Of a stretch of 64,000 nucleotides of DNA, positions 44,220 to 54,446 are shown in pieces. The DNA comes from Hortaea werneckii (Eukaryota; Ascomycota; Dothideomycetes; Mycosphaerellales; Teratosphaeriaceae), in NCBI GenBank assembly GCA_037044905.1, contig JBAOKB010000071.1, positions 682,001 through 746,000 of the forward strand, read 5' to 3'. The position numbers and the translations under genes were made by a program. Position 1 is the stretch's first letter; every line of letters begins with the position of its first letter. The notes beneath the pieces were generated by a model that saw only the letters and a list, made by a program, of their open reading frames with translations, was not told the origin of the DNA and ran no database searches.

Positions 44220-45846
44220 ATGCGTCTGCCGGTCTTGCTCTGCGCTTTCGCTTTGGTGGTATCGGGGCTGTCCTCATCATTTGGACTACTTCAGGCCAGG
44301 CAAGACGAAGTCGACACCCAAACCACCTTTTACATTCGCAACTGCAACGCCAAAGAGAGAGCGATCATCGAGCAATCCCAGAAGGATGCACTCAAGCTCG
44401 CCAACGCTGCGCTCGACGACGCTCGCGAGATTCTGACGACTGATCATGCTGGTGGAAAGTACATCAATTTCGAAACCCAGGCAGCCATTGAATATTTCGG
44501 GGTCCCGTCGAAGAACGCTCCGTTCCAAGAAGAGATTTTTGACACATTCTTCCATGCATCCCAATCTTATCCAGTATGGGGTTTCAGCGACTGGTGGCAC
44601 AATCGTCGGGTCGAGGTGCACTGCCATTATATCTCGAAAGGTAAAAAATCAAAATGTAAAGACAACAGTCTTGCTGACACCGACACGAATTCGAAGAACC
44701 TATACCCTTACATCGTGTACTGTAACCTGTTCTTCAAGCGGCTCAGATCTCATCAAGAGATGCTGGACGGCATCAAAGCCGACAGCACCGGTCAGATGAA
44801 GCTCAACGTTCGCAACCTACGCAGTCATGCAAAGACTACGCTGCACGAATGGCTACACATCGCACCTCCCTTTACTGCTGAAGTGTGCCACAATGGATGC
44901 CTTGATACGCCGCAATACTTCGGCGGCGTCTGGAATAAAACGTATCAGGCCGGCGCAAGCAAGCTGCTGGCTAGCGGAAATCCCGGCTTAGCTTTCCGGA
45001 CTAACGACAATTACGTGTACTTTGTGGTATCGAGGTGGATGCAGAAGAACTTCGGCACTTACCCAGCTTATCCAACTGCCTGGGACCCCAACCTGACACC
45101 CGACGAGAACAAAGCCATTGAGAAGTTGCAGCCAGGGGCTCCGCCAGATGCGCAGGCTTGGGAGAGCGACGACTGGAGGCAAGAGTTGGGGGACGATGAC
45201 GAAGATGCTATCAGCGTCGAGCCACTCCCGGCCTCCGTCTACCCTGAATGGTACCAGCCAGTCATCAGCGCGATGGGGTCAACAACTTTGCCGGAGATCG
45301 AGGTGCCCGAGGAAAACCAAGTCCCGTTTTCAGAGCCTGATTTCAACGATGTCGTTTGCGAGTCTTCAGATGGCTCGCCTTCCATCGACGATTGTATTCA
45401 TGCCTTCGGGGTTGTGAACTTGTTTCCAGACTCGCCTGTGCTGCAGGGCCACAAAGGCGGGACAGAGTGGGTGGGGGTAAGATTTCTTTCCGAGCTGCAC
45501 TGGTCAAGAAATTTGCTAACAAGATAGCAGTTACGTTGACAGCTGTGCGCTCGCAGTATACTATAAAGAAGATTGGACCGATGCCTGCAACGCCACCTTA
45601 CGGGATATCCAGGGGCATGCAAGCGCCATCTTCGTGGGTTGTCGAGACGGGAAGCTGGGCACTGTTGGCGGCCATGTCCCGTTGGCGATACCAGAGTGTC
45701 CGGCGAGCATCGAGATCATCCACACGGATGGCGAGAAGCCGCCTGAAGGGGCGATTGACGTTGCCGCCTTCTTCATGAATCTGTCAAACAACAGTTTCTA
45801 TCCGAACACGACAGAGTTGAGTGGATTGTGGCGCAAAGCAAAGTAG
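44220..45846 (+). CDS. Secreted aspzincin-like (M35-related) metalloprotease
   Basis: Predicted exons 44220-45466 and 45528-45846 encode about 521 aa. The signal peptide is MRLPVLLCAFALVVSGLSSS. The catalytic zinc motif HExxH is present as TLHEWLH, and RTNDNYVYFVVSRWM downstream supplies an Asp in the position used as third ligand by aspzincins (deuterolysin and Lys-specific endopeptidase type). Many cysteines and N-x-S/T sites fit an extracellular enzyme. Unlike compact deuterolysins it has a long acidic C-terminal extension (ELGDDDEDAISVEP, then a Cys-containing domain, CRDGKLGTVGGHVP). The splice is uncertain: the strong donor GTAAGA at 45477 gives the wrong frame, while the weaker GTGGGT at 45467 keeps it. 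The start is the ATG just before the signal peptide. Confidence 0.75.
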
Positions 45847-46185
45847 CTGCGCAAGATGCTCGGGTGTGATCGAGGGCTTCTCTACGCTTGAGATGGAGGT
45901 GAAGTTGTGGGTTGCACAGTCACGGGACACGTAGGAGGTTCAGTATGCCGTAGTCATGTAGCACGCGGTCGAGGCGCGACTCCGATTGGGCCAGATCTCA
46001 ACCAGTTTCCCCAGATTAAGCTTTCGGGCGGGGCGAGCTAGTCGCGATGAGCATCAGGTACTGCATGCAGTGCCCATTCTCCATTGCATCCGCCTTTGCG
46101 AAACTCTCCTTCTCTTCTTCTCACATCTCACTGAAGCCTCACCTCCCTTGTTTGCTGCGTTCGAGCCTTGTATAGATTCGGGAAG
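45847..46185. other. Intergenic, promoter of the VTC gene
   Basis: 339 bp with no supported gene. Two CACGTG-like or related Pho4 boxes were looked for and not found by eye; only CACGTAGG near 45927 is similar. Confidence 0.4.
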
Positions 46186-48807
46186 ATGCGTTTCGGCAGG
46201 ACGCTTCAGGTGTCAACCTATGCACCATGGCGGGATAACTACATCGACTACACTAAGCTCAAGAAATTGTTACGAGACGACGAGTCGGCTCCGAATTCTC
46301 CAACCCACGAAGCACCGGAACAATGGACAGATGAAGACGAAGGGAAGTTTGTGGACGAGCTGGTGAATGTTCAGTTGGAGAAGGTGCACGCATTCCACAA
46401 GGACACCTACGAGAAATTGCGAGAGCGAACGGCCAAATGCGAATCAAGGTTGGACTCAGTCGCAGTGACAGATCGTGGGGCGCCCGAGACGCGGGACCAG
46501 GCAAAGAGTGATAGTCCTGGCGATGACAATGGCGGGGGTGATGGGTTGATCAAGCCGGCGAAGCAAGCTAGCGAGACCAATGGCAACGGAAAGAAGGCGG
46601 TGCCCAGTGAGCAGGAGAAGCAGACCACACTGAAGGAGGTGCTGTCCGAGCTGGACCAGATCACAAAGGAGACGAATGAACTGGAGAAGTACAGCCGCAT
46701 CAACTACACTGGATTCCTAAAGGCAGCCAAGAAGCATGATCGGAAACGAGGTGCCTCGTACCGCGTGAGGCCGCTCCTTCAGGTCCGTCTAGCCGCCCTT
46801 CCCTTCAACAAGGAAGACTACAGCCCGTTGCTGTATCGTCTGAGCGCCATGTATAGCTTTGTCCGTCAACACCTAGACGGAGCGGACAAGACCCGCATTA
46901 GCATGAGTGAATCTCAGCAAGGGCGGGAGGAATACACCAGCCGCAAGTTTTGGGTCCACCCGGACAACTTGCTTGAGCTAAAGACGATGATCTTGCGTCG
47001 TCTGCCTGTACTTGTGTACAACCCGCAGACATCGAAAGTCGCCGAAGGCAGCCAACCCGACCCAAGCATCACAAGTATCTACTTTGACAACCCCGCATTC
47101 AACCTTTACACGCGCAAGGTCGATCAAGGCGAAGCCTCTTCTCTCCGCCTACGCTGGTACGGTCAGCTGAATGCCAGACCAGAGATCTATGTGGAGAAGA
47201 AGACGGTCAAGGAAGATGATACTTCCGACGACACCCGCCTGACGACGAAGGAGAAGTACGTGCAGCGTTTCATCAAAGGCGATTACGGAATGGAGAAGCA
47301 GATACAAAAGCTTTCCGATCGCAATGGCCCAGACAGTGACAAAGTCAACCATCTCAAGACAAGCACGGAAGAGATCCAGAACTTCATTAAGGAGAACGAT
47401 TTGCAGCCGATGCTCAGAGCAAACTATACCAGAACGGCTTTCCAAATACCAGGCGACGATCGCGTGCGCATCAGCCTTGACACCAACGTGGCATTCATCA
47501 GGGAAGATGCCATTGACGACCGACCGTGCCGTGACCCAGAATCGTGGCACCGCACGGACATCGACAACAGCGAAATGGAATACCCCTTCTCTTCCATTAG
47601 GAAAGGAGAGATCGTTCGATTCCCGTTCGCCCTTCTCGAAGTCCGGGTACGGAACATGGGCAGCAGAAAGAATGAGTGGGTTGAGGATATCATCCACAGC
47701 CATCTCGTCAAAGAGGCGCCTCGATTCTCCAAATTCGTGCATGGTGTAGCTCAGCTGTTCGAGGACTACGTCAACACGTTCCCGTTCTGGCTCAGCGAGA
47801 TGGAGACAGACATCCGCAAGGATCCACAGAAAGCCTATGAGGACGAACAAGCAAAGAAGCAGAAAGAGCTGGATGATGAATTCGCCGTTGGCAGTTTTCT
47901 TAAGAGCAAAACCTCGCCGAACCTAAGCCGCTCGCAACACAAGAGCCAGCAGAAAGGCATCATCTCCCCAGTCGGCTCCCCATCCGTCCAAGTCGGCTCC
48001 TACATGAAGAGCGCCAACGAACAACGCGGCGGCAAGAAGAACGACTACGGCACCCTAACCTCCCAAAACGCACCTGTAGACGGCAATGTGGATGAACCCG
48101 ACGACGACGAAACAGGCGAACATACGCACCACACAGAACGCAGCAGCACCTTCGCCGGCGGCCTCAAGAACCTCTTCCCCGGCTTCTCCACCAGCAAATA
48201 CGCCACCGCCAAACGCAGCAAGCAGGCCCTGCCCCCGGGCGTCAGCAAACCCGAAATCTGGATCAAAGACCAAGGGCCCGTGAAGGTGGAAGCGAAGGTC
48301 TGGCTCGCGAACCAACGCACCTTTATCAAATGGCAGCACGTCTCCATCTTACTCGCTTCTCTTTCTCTCGGCCTCTTCAACGCCGCCGGCCAGGATAACA
48401 ATGTCGCCCGCGCCCTCGCGATCGTGTATACGATCGTCGCGCTGCTGACGGCCGGCTGGGGTTATGGGATTTATATGTGGCGGATGTCGCTTATCGAACG
48501 TCGGTCGGGGAAGGATTTCGATGCCGTCACGGGTCCCGTGGTCGTTTGTGTGGGGCTTATTGTTGCTTTGGTTTTGAATTTTGCTTTTAAGGTATGTTTC
48601 TTCTTCTTTTTTGATTTGCTCCTCTTTTCAATGGTTATGATTCGAAATTAGTGGTCTGAGTGGTTGGACTGACTTTGCGGGGTTTAGTATCAAGCTATCG
48701 TCAATGGCAAGGACCCTGGGGAACAACAGCCGCCTATAGGTGGGATTCCGGGGGGTGGGAACGCGACGGAGTATTTGGCTAGTCATTTTGGGGAGTTGAA
48801 GACTTGA
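46186..48807 (+). CDS. VTC2: Vacuolar transporter chaperone subunit, Vtc2/Vtc3 type
   Basis: Two exons (46186-48591, 48688-48807; 96-nt intron) encode 841 aa. The VTC complex makes inorganic polyphosphate from ATP and moves it into the vacuole. Domains: SPX (about 1-190, with the inositol-pyrophosphate-binding basic cluster FLKAAKKHDRKRG), a triphosphate-tunnel-like domain (about 245-540, with SLRLRWYGQLNARPEIYVEK), an acidic linker, and a C-terminal DUF202-type unit with three membrane spans (SILLASLSLGLFNAAG, ALAIVYTIVALLTAGWGYGI, VVVCVGLIVALVLNFAF). The N-terminus (YAPWRDNYIDYTKLKKLL) and SIYFDNPAFNLYTRK resemble Vtc2/Vtc3 more than catalytic Vtc4, so an accessory, regulatory subunit is the best reading. 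The start is the ATG at 46186; the frame upstream has no ATG. Confidence 0.9.
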
Positions 48808-49670
48808 TTTGGGACGTGAGAGGTGTTGTTGGTGGGGATTGTCTTTTGATCTTTTTGATCTTTTTTTCTTTTTTTCAAAAGGAGAAGTTTAGATGAACGA
48901 TGTAAGTTTCTTCCTGCTTCTTTACGTGTGTACGATTGGGAGTCAACGTGTATATTGAAGGTGGATTTCGCCCGAAGCCATTCACGTTTGGACTCTTTAG
49001 GCAGTGCTCTTCTCCTTGGATCTAGACTGAGTGACCTCGCTCTCTCCATCTGATCACTGCTCACTTGAGGTTGTCGCGAATCGGGAGAGCGTGGCGCATG
49101 CATGCCGTCAATGGTGGTGGGTCCACCTGATACTTTCACGAAAGAGCTTACCTCTGACAACAGCTTCCTTTGGGATCGAGCGATCTCGCTGTCAGAGTTC
49201 TTCGCAAGCGAGTGGACATAGTCTCGTGAACCTCCGTCGAGTTGTACGTCTTCACAGGTTCATGGGAAGAGGCGGGTTTCTTCGGATGTCAGGAGACTAG
49301 ACAGCAAACAAAGTCACCCGTTTCCACTGCACCAACCACACTTCACGAGAAGTCTAGACGAATCTGGAGACGTGACTACCGGAGCCCGCTTCAGAAGATA
49401 CTTTGGCGTCGTCGGTCGCGGTCGGAGATCAAGTCGCCCAATTTTCATTTTCGTGGTCTGGTGCTCACACGAAGCTGAGCTTTCACTGGTCCTCCAATAT
49501 CGGGAATCACACGATCCGTCGATCGTAGAAGACAATTCGAAGTTCTCGCACTTCCCCCCATAGCTCTTCCTCTTTCCTTAACCCTTTTTCTGCTCCCACT
49601 AAACTTTACGAGTTTCATACCGTACCAACAACAACAGCCCAAGCATCTTTGAACGATTCAAAAAAGAAGA
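48808..49670. other. Gene-poor stretch after the VTC gene
   Basis: About 860 bp: VTC 3' UTR, then short overlapping frames on both strands without domains. Nothing further supported. Confidence 0.4.
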
Positions 49671-50121
49671 ATGTCTCCTGACGCGACCGCCACCCAAAAC
49701 AACTTGCAAATCCCACTGCCTCTGCGGCCAAATCTCCTTCTGCCCCCCGCGGCATCCAAAGCCCCTGTCTCCTATGCTACTGCACCAACTGCCAACGCGC
49801 GAGCGGGAGTCCCTGCACCTGGCTCGAACTCTTCCGCGACGCCCACGTCCACGCCGACAAAGGGCAGGAGCTGATGAGGAAGTTTGACGACGGGGAGACG
49901 AAGAGCGGGAAGGTGCTGGAGAGGTGGTTTTTTTCGGTTTGTGTACGTCATCGGGTGCTTGTAGCGCCGCTTCCTCTGTCATTATCCCCTCCTCCTTCTC
50001 CTCTCTCCCCCCCCCCCCCTTTCTTTTTGTAAATCCTTATAGTCTCTTAGACACATTCCATGAGAGCGGATTAGCTCCTGCAGGGACTGTCTACGAAGTT
50101 CCACGCGGTCTGCATCCCTAG
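49671..50121 (+). pseudogene. Probable relic of a GFA-domain (CENP-V/GFA) protein
   Basis: Two pieces of a GFA-type zinc-binding protein sit in different frames. Frame one has CLCGQISF (49717-49740), the usual first Cys pair. After a C-run in TTCTGCCCCCCGCGG (49742-49749), another frame has CLLCYCTNCQRASGSPCTW (49770-49826), the central CxC..C site, continuing through FRDAHV and RWFFSVC to a GTACGT donor at about 49942. The expected final Cys motif (CGxC of CGECG type) is not recovered downstream, and the ATG at 49671 belongs to yet a third frame. The pattern fits a decayed gene, or one with an indel in the C-run. GFA proteins bind zinc via cysteines; activity here is unlikely. Confidence 0.42.
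50007..50019. repeat. Poly-C tract, 13 nt
   Basis: Uninterrupted C run inside a pyrimidine-rich stretch, read directly. Confidence 0.85.
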
Positions 50122-50446
50122 TAGAGTGATGAAAGGGCACGAGGAAACGCTTTCCTCCGTTCCCTCCTTCGCTAGGGCTGGGCGAGAGAGAGAGAGAGAG
50201 AGAGAAAGAGATAAGTCCACACAGATTGACCTCATCGACCTCCAGAGCGCGATCACGGAATCCCGACCGTTATCGCCGATAACGAGCTCTTAAACAACCA
50301 GTCCTGAACCCCGTGTTCGATTCTGTTCACCTCCGTCCATCTCTCCGTCACACTTCCCACCTCATCTCCATTCTTCGAGCCCGGAAGGGCGAAGGAGAAG
50401 CCGAATGGCCGCGGCCACAACCTCACCTCCCTCCTCCTCCTCCTCC
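50122..50446. other. Intergenic with GA microsatellite
   Basis: 325 bp downstream of the Nudix gene. It contains about ten GA units at 50184-50204. No gene supported. Confidence 0.45.
50184..50204. repeat. (GA)n microsatellite
   Basis: About ten GA dinucleotides followed by AAGAGATAAG. Confidence 0.85.
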
Positions 50447-52081
50447 TCATCGCGAGAACCCCCCTCCCCCACCCCACTTCCCCTTCCCCCGCCGCAGCAC
50501 CCAAACCAAAACCGCCATCACCACCGCCGCGCGTCCGAGCAACGCGACCCCGACCGCGCGCCGCACGATGTCGTAGTACCTAGCGCGGGAGTCAATAGCG
50601 GGCAGGAAAACCCGGACGAGGGGGGAATGAGGATGCGGATCCCCGTCCGGTGGAGCTGGTGCTGGTGGGGATGACGACGAGGAAGGAGAAGGAGAGGCGA
50701 CATACCCTTCTAGCATGGTACTCACGGCGGCTTTGCGTGGGTCCGCAGCGGGTTTGGGAGTGTCGGGTGCAGTACTGCTGCTGTTGCTGCTGATGTTGGG
50801 ATTGGTGGAGTTGTTGTGGGGCATACTGGGGGGTTGAGGAGGGGAAGATCCTGTGCCTAGGCCGTGAAGACCCGTTTCGTCAGGCCAAGGGACAAAGACG
50901 GCGGAGTTGGCCAGGCTTTCGGTGACGCCGCCGAAGGAGGGGCGGTGGAGATTCAGTCTCCCTGTTCCGGCTCCTTCCGTTGGGGTGGCGGAGTTTGTAC
51001 CGCGATTTGAAGAGGAGGTGGAGGAAGAGGATGGGACAGCAGTTCCCGCTTGCAACTCCGCCCGTTTCCGCTGCTTGAACCGGTATGTCATCAGCCAGAC
51101 GACGAACCGGACGTCGAGCGGGGAGAAGGTCGGGTACGTCCAAAGTTCGAGGGCGTTGTGGGGTGGGATCAGGTCGAGGAAGTCGGAAATGACGCCGAGG
51201 GTTAGCCCCCAGAGCAGGAGCGGGGAATCCTGTTTAGGCGGGTTGGGGTCCGGGTTCGTCAGCTGGGAGAAGAGGTTCCGGAGACCGGGGATAGATAATG
51301 GGGAGGGTTCTTGGACGTGGCGGTTATCTTGCAGTTGGACTCCAGTATCTGGTGCTGGGGTCTCGGCGGAATGTAAGGATTCGGTCGGTAAGAGGTTGAT
51401 GGCGGCGAACATCATTTTCCCCAGGATGAGGGAGAGCATCCATTTCTTCACGCCGGTCTCCTGGTTTGCGAGACGACTGCTGACGTCTTCGAAGGCGACG
51501 GTGCGCTGAGAGGGGGATTGGAGGCTTCGGAGGGGTACCCAGTGAGTGGCGGCGACTTCAGTCGGCTGCAGACGGAGAGGAGGGATGTGTGGGGTGGTGA
51601 GGAGGAAAACGTAGGGACATAGAACCATGAGGGGTTTCTTGCCCCAATGGGTCGTGACGAGGCGTTGAGGAAGGTTGCCACATGAGATGGCGTGGGCTTG
51701 AACATCGAGACCGACTTCTTCCCATGCTTCCCGGATGGCGGCGGCTTGGTCGTCTGCATCTTCGGGATCGCGTTTGCCACCTGGCAGGGCTACATGAGAA
51801 GTCCAGCGGTCCCCTTTACGGGAGGCTCGTTTGATGAAGAGGACCTCGGGATCGCCGTGCTGGACCCAGTCTTGGGCGTAGAAGGTGTCAAGGTCATGGA
51901 TCTTCTCGGACGATGATGGCCAGTGGGAGTAAGAAGGTTTGATGCGGATGATAAAGGCTACGGATGCGCGGCGTTTGGTGGCCTCAGGAGATTCCAGATC
52001 CGGGTATGGGGAGGCAGAAAGATGTTGGAGGAGGGTATGGGTTTGAGAGACGAGAGTTGGAGCCATACCGGGGGTAGACAT
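50447..52081 (-). CDS. Nudix hydrolase, CoA-diphosphatase (NUDT7/8, Pcd1)-like, with C-terminal membrane segment
   Basis: Intronless, 544 aa from the ATG at 52081 (MSTPGMAPTL); the open frame extends upstream but has no ATG there. The Nudix domain (about 40-230) has VLFIKRASRKGDRWTSHVAL and the box GGKRDPEDADDQAAAIREAW-EEVGL (residues 101-125). It has the two extra residues before REAWEE that are typical of the NUDT7/NUDT8/Pcd1 coenzyme A diphosphatase branch. The catalytic Glu residues are present. Unlike those enzymes (about 240-340 aa) it has a long extension: a conserved-looking block (WGLTLGVISDFLDLIPPHNA), then Ser/Pro-rich low complexity, and a hydrophobic span (VALLGRAAVVMAVLVWVL) followed by a basic tail. 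This suggests membrane anchoring. The substrate is inferred only. Confidence 0.82.
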   Translation of the reverse strand: MSTPGMAPTLVSQTHTLLQHLSASPYPDLESPEATKRRASVAFIIRIKPSYSHWPSSSEKIHDLDTFYAQDWVQHGDPEVLFIKRASRKGDRWTSHVALPGGKRDPEDADDQAAAIREAWEEVGLDVQAHAISCGNLPQRLVTTHWGKKPLMVLCPYVFLLTTPHIPPLRLQPTEVAATHWVPLRSLQSPSQRTVAFEDVSSRLANQETGVKKWMLSLILGKMMFAAINLLPTESLHSAETPAPDTGVQLQDNRHVQEPSPLSIPGLRNLFSQLTNPDPNPPKQDSPLLLWGLTLGVISDFLDLIPPHNALELWTYPTFSPLDVRFVVWLMTYRFKQRKRAELQAGTAVPSSSSTSSSNRGTNSATPTEGAGTGRLNLHRPSFGGVTESLANSAVFVPWPDETGLHGLGTGSSPPQPPSMPHNNSTNPNISSNSSSTAPDTPKPAADPRKAAVSTMLEGYVASPSPSSSSSPPAPAPPDGDPHPHSPLVRVFLPAIDSRARYYDIVRRAVGVALLGRAAVVMAVLVWVLRRGKGKWGGGGGFSR

Positions 52082-52847
52082 AGTGGATAGGAATGTCTCC
52101 TTAGCTGCCTTCACCCGTGGTACCGCTACCCAGGTGAGGTAACGTTTAATACCTCCTACCTTTCCGTGTGCTATTGTAGCACGCGAAGTGGACGTGTATA
52201 GGAGATAGCGACCAGCCAATCACCGAGCCCTATATCTGACGACTAAGCTTAGTCAGGACTCTGAGGACCTCCATTAGGTCAAACGCCGACAGCTACTTGT
52301 ACCTAGGTAAGATAGGTAGGTATGTAGAAGATGGATTCATCCCATACGGTAGACCAAGTCGCGAAGTGGTCAGCCCTTGACGCAACATTGGCCGGTGAAC
52401 GAGGATGAGACGATATATACAGATCACTCTGTAGTACCTACCTATCTTCCAAGGTTGAGGGAATTCTACCTACCAGGTAGGTTGGTATACTTGTGAGTCG
52501 GGGATTGGATCGCCCTTCCTTCAAACGCCGACGAAGGGAACGCCTGGGGTTCGGCCTATCGATCGCCGAGAAGTCGTGTTTCGAATGTAGGGCATTGCAG
52601 TAACCGCATTAGCCGGTCGGGCCATAACTTTGCCATCCATCGCTCTCCCATACCTTTACCTTAAGGTAGGTAGTCCACTTCACTTCATTTCATTATAGGA
52701 ACTGTCTTTGCTCGGTCTTTGGCGGCCTCTTGGAAGCACGTCTGTACGGTTGGTCTGCTCTTCTCTCCATCCTCACCATCATCGATTGCTCTTGAATACC
52801 GGACCCACCGCATCACATAACCCACTCCTCCGCCATCGCCAGCAACC
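52082..52847. promoter_or_regulatory. Divergent promoter Nudix / CYB2 with TACCT/AGGTA palindromes
   Basis: 766 bp without a gene. It carries repeated AGGTA/TACCT half-sites, several arranged as palindromes: TACCTAGGTA (52300-52309), TACCTACCTA (52435-52444, direct), CCTACCAGGTAGG (52469-52481) and TACCTTAAGGTA (52657-52668). The motif density is much higher than elsewhere in the window. Cognate factor unknown. Confidence 0.55.
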
Positions 52848-54446
52848 ATGGCAAAGACCTACACCTACGATGAAGTCCAGCAGCACAAGTCCAACGAGAG
52901 CTGCTGGGTCATCCTCTACGGCAACGTCTACGATGTGACCGCCTTCCTCCCCGATCATCCTGGTGGGAGCAAGATCATCCTCCAGCTGGCCGGCACCGAT
53001 GCAACCGAAGAGTACGATCCCGTCCACCCACCTGGCACACTTGAAGACTCTCTGCCTCCCGAAGCGAAGCTGGGCCCCATTGACCCCAACACACTGCCCA
53101 GCTCCGAAAAGAGCCCGGCCGAGAGCGATCAACCACCCCGAAATGCGAAGGTCGACCCAGCACAAGAGCAAGCCGATTCCTCCCCAGACGTCCTCGAAGA
53201 CTGTCTGAACATCGACGATATCGAAGCTCTCGCCACCAAGAGGATCAGCCGCAAGGCATGGGGCTACTACTACTCCGCCGGCGACGACCTCATCTCCAAA
53301 ACCCTCAACAACCGCGTCTATCAATCCATCCTCATGCGACCCCGCATCTTCGTGGACTGTTCCCGCGTCGACACCTCCACCACCCTCGTCGGCAACAAAG
53401 TCGACGTTCCCTTCTTCATCTCCCCAGCAGCCATGGCTCGCCTCGGACACTCAGACGGTGAGGCCGGCATGGCCCGCGCCTGCAAGACCTACAACGCCAT
53501 GCAAATCATCTCGAACAACGCCTCGCAAACCCCGGAACAAATCGTCGCCGACAGCCCTCCCGACCAAGTCTTCGGCTGGCAACTCTACGTACAAACCGAC
53601 CGCAAGAAGTCCGAAGACATGCTAGCCCGCATCCAAAAACTGCCCCAGATCAAGTTCATCTGCCTAACCCTCGACGCCCCCGTCCCAGGCAAACGCGAGC
53701 ACGACGAACGCACCAAGCCCTCGGCCGCCGGCGGCGTGAGCGCCAACCTCCCCGTCCGCAGTTCCGTGCAAGAAGGCTCCGCCTCCTCCACCAGCACCAA
53801 CCCGGAACCGCGCGTGGAAGAAAAACTCGAGACCTCCACCGACGGCGGCGGGGTCGGCAAAGCGCTCTTCGCCGGCACCGCCCCGGACCTCACCTGGCGC
53901 ACCACCCTACCCTGGCTCGCCCGCCACACCTCCCTTCCCATCATCCTCAAGGGCCTCCAGACCCACGAAGACGCCTACCTCGCCTCCCTCCACACCCCGC
54001 AGATCAAGGGGATCATCCTCTCCAACCACGGCGGCAGAGCCATGGATACCGCTCCCCCTTCCATCCACACTCTCCTTGAAATCCGGAAATTCTGCCCGGA
54101 GGTCTTTGACAAGCTGGAGGTGTTCGTCGACGGCGGGGTCAGACGCGGGACGGATATCGTGAAAGCGCTCGCGTTGGGCGCGAAAGGCGTCGGGTTGGGG
54201 AGGGCGCCGCTGTATGGGAATGGAGCCGCGGGCCAGCACGGCGTGGAGCGGGTGTTTGAGATTCTGAAGGCGGAGACGGAGACGGCGATGCGGTTGTTGG
54301 GGGTTGAGAAGGTGGACGAGTTGGGGCCCTGGCATGTGAATGCGAGGGCCGTGGAGCGGGATTTGTTTGATGGGGTTGGTGCGGGGCCCGGGGCCGGGGC
54401 GGGCTGGGGGGAGAAGGCCAGGGAGTGGGTGAGGAGTAAATTGTAG
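52848..54446 (+). CDS. CYB2: Flavocytochrome b2-type L-lactate dehydrogenase
   Basis: An intronless 532-aa protein. The N-terminal cytochrome b5 domain (1-75) has both haem ligands, His37 in LPDHPGG and His60 in EEYDPVHPPG. A linker (75-125) leads to the FMN-dependent alpha-hydroxy-acid dehydrogenase barrel: FISPAAMARLGHSDGE, FGWQLYVQTDRKKSE, and the catalytic base His394 with substrate Arg397 in LSNHGGRAMD, then FVDGGVRRGTDIVKALALGA. Together these oxidise L-lactate (or another 2-hydroxy acid) to the keto acid and pass electrons to the haem. Yeast Cyb2 carries a bipartite mitochondrial presequence. Here the ATG opens straight into the haem domain (MAKTYTYDEV), so a cytosolic form is predicted. 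An insertion rich in Ser/Glu (about 285-340) occupies the mobile loop region. Substrate specificity is inferred. Confidence 0.9.
   Translation: MAKTYTYDEVQQHKSNESCWVILYGNVYDVTAFLPDHPGGSKIILQLAGTDATEEYDPVHPPGTLEDSLPPEAKLGPIDPNTLPSSEKSPAESDQPPRNAKVDPAQEQADSSPDVLEDCLNIDDIEALATKRISRKAWGYYYSAGDDLISKTLNNRVYQSILMRPRIFVDCSRVDTSTTLVGNKVDVPFFISPAAMARLGHSDGEAGMARACKTYNAMQIISNNASQTPEQIVADSPPDQVFGWQLYVQTDRKKSEDMLARIQKLPQIKFICLTLDAPVPGKREHDERTKPSAAGGVSANLPVRSSVQEGSASSTSTNPEPRVEEKLETSTDGGGVGKALFAGTAPDLTWRTTLPWLARHTSLPIILKGLQTHEDAYLASLHTPQIKGIILSNHGGRAMDTAPPSIHTLLEIRKFCPEVFDKLEVFVDGGVRRGTDIVKALALGAKGVGLGRAPLYGNGAAGQHGVERVFEILKAETETAMRLLGVEKVDELGPWHVNARAVERDLFDGVGAGPGAGAGWGEKAREWVRSKL

Noticed and set aside
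46186..48807. Assignment as catalytic Vtc4
   Set aside because: The N-terminal WRDNYIDYTKLKKLL and the tunnel-domain segment SIYFDNPAFNLYTRK are closer to Vtc2/Vtc3; an active-site alignment would decide.
50184..50204. GA tract considered as a repeat array of CRISPR or telomere type
   Set aside because: Plain dinucleotide microsatellite with no spacers; eukaryotic context.
52779..53450. Antisense open frame of 223 codons opposite CYB2
   Set aside because: Overlaps the conserved haem and FMN coding region; its Gly/Val-rich content is the usual mirror of GC-rich third positions.
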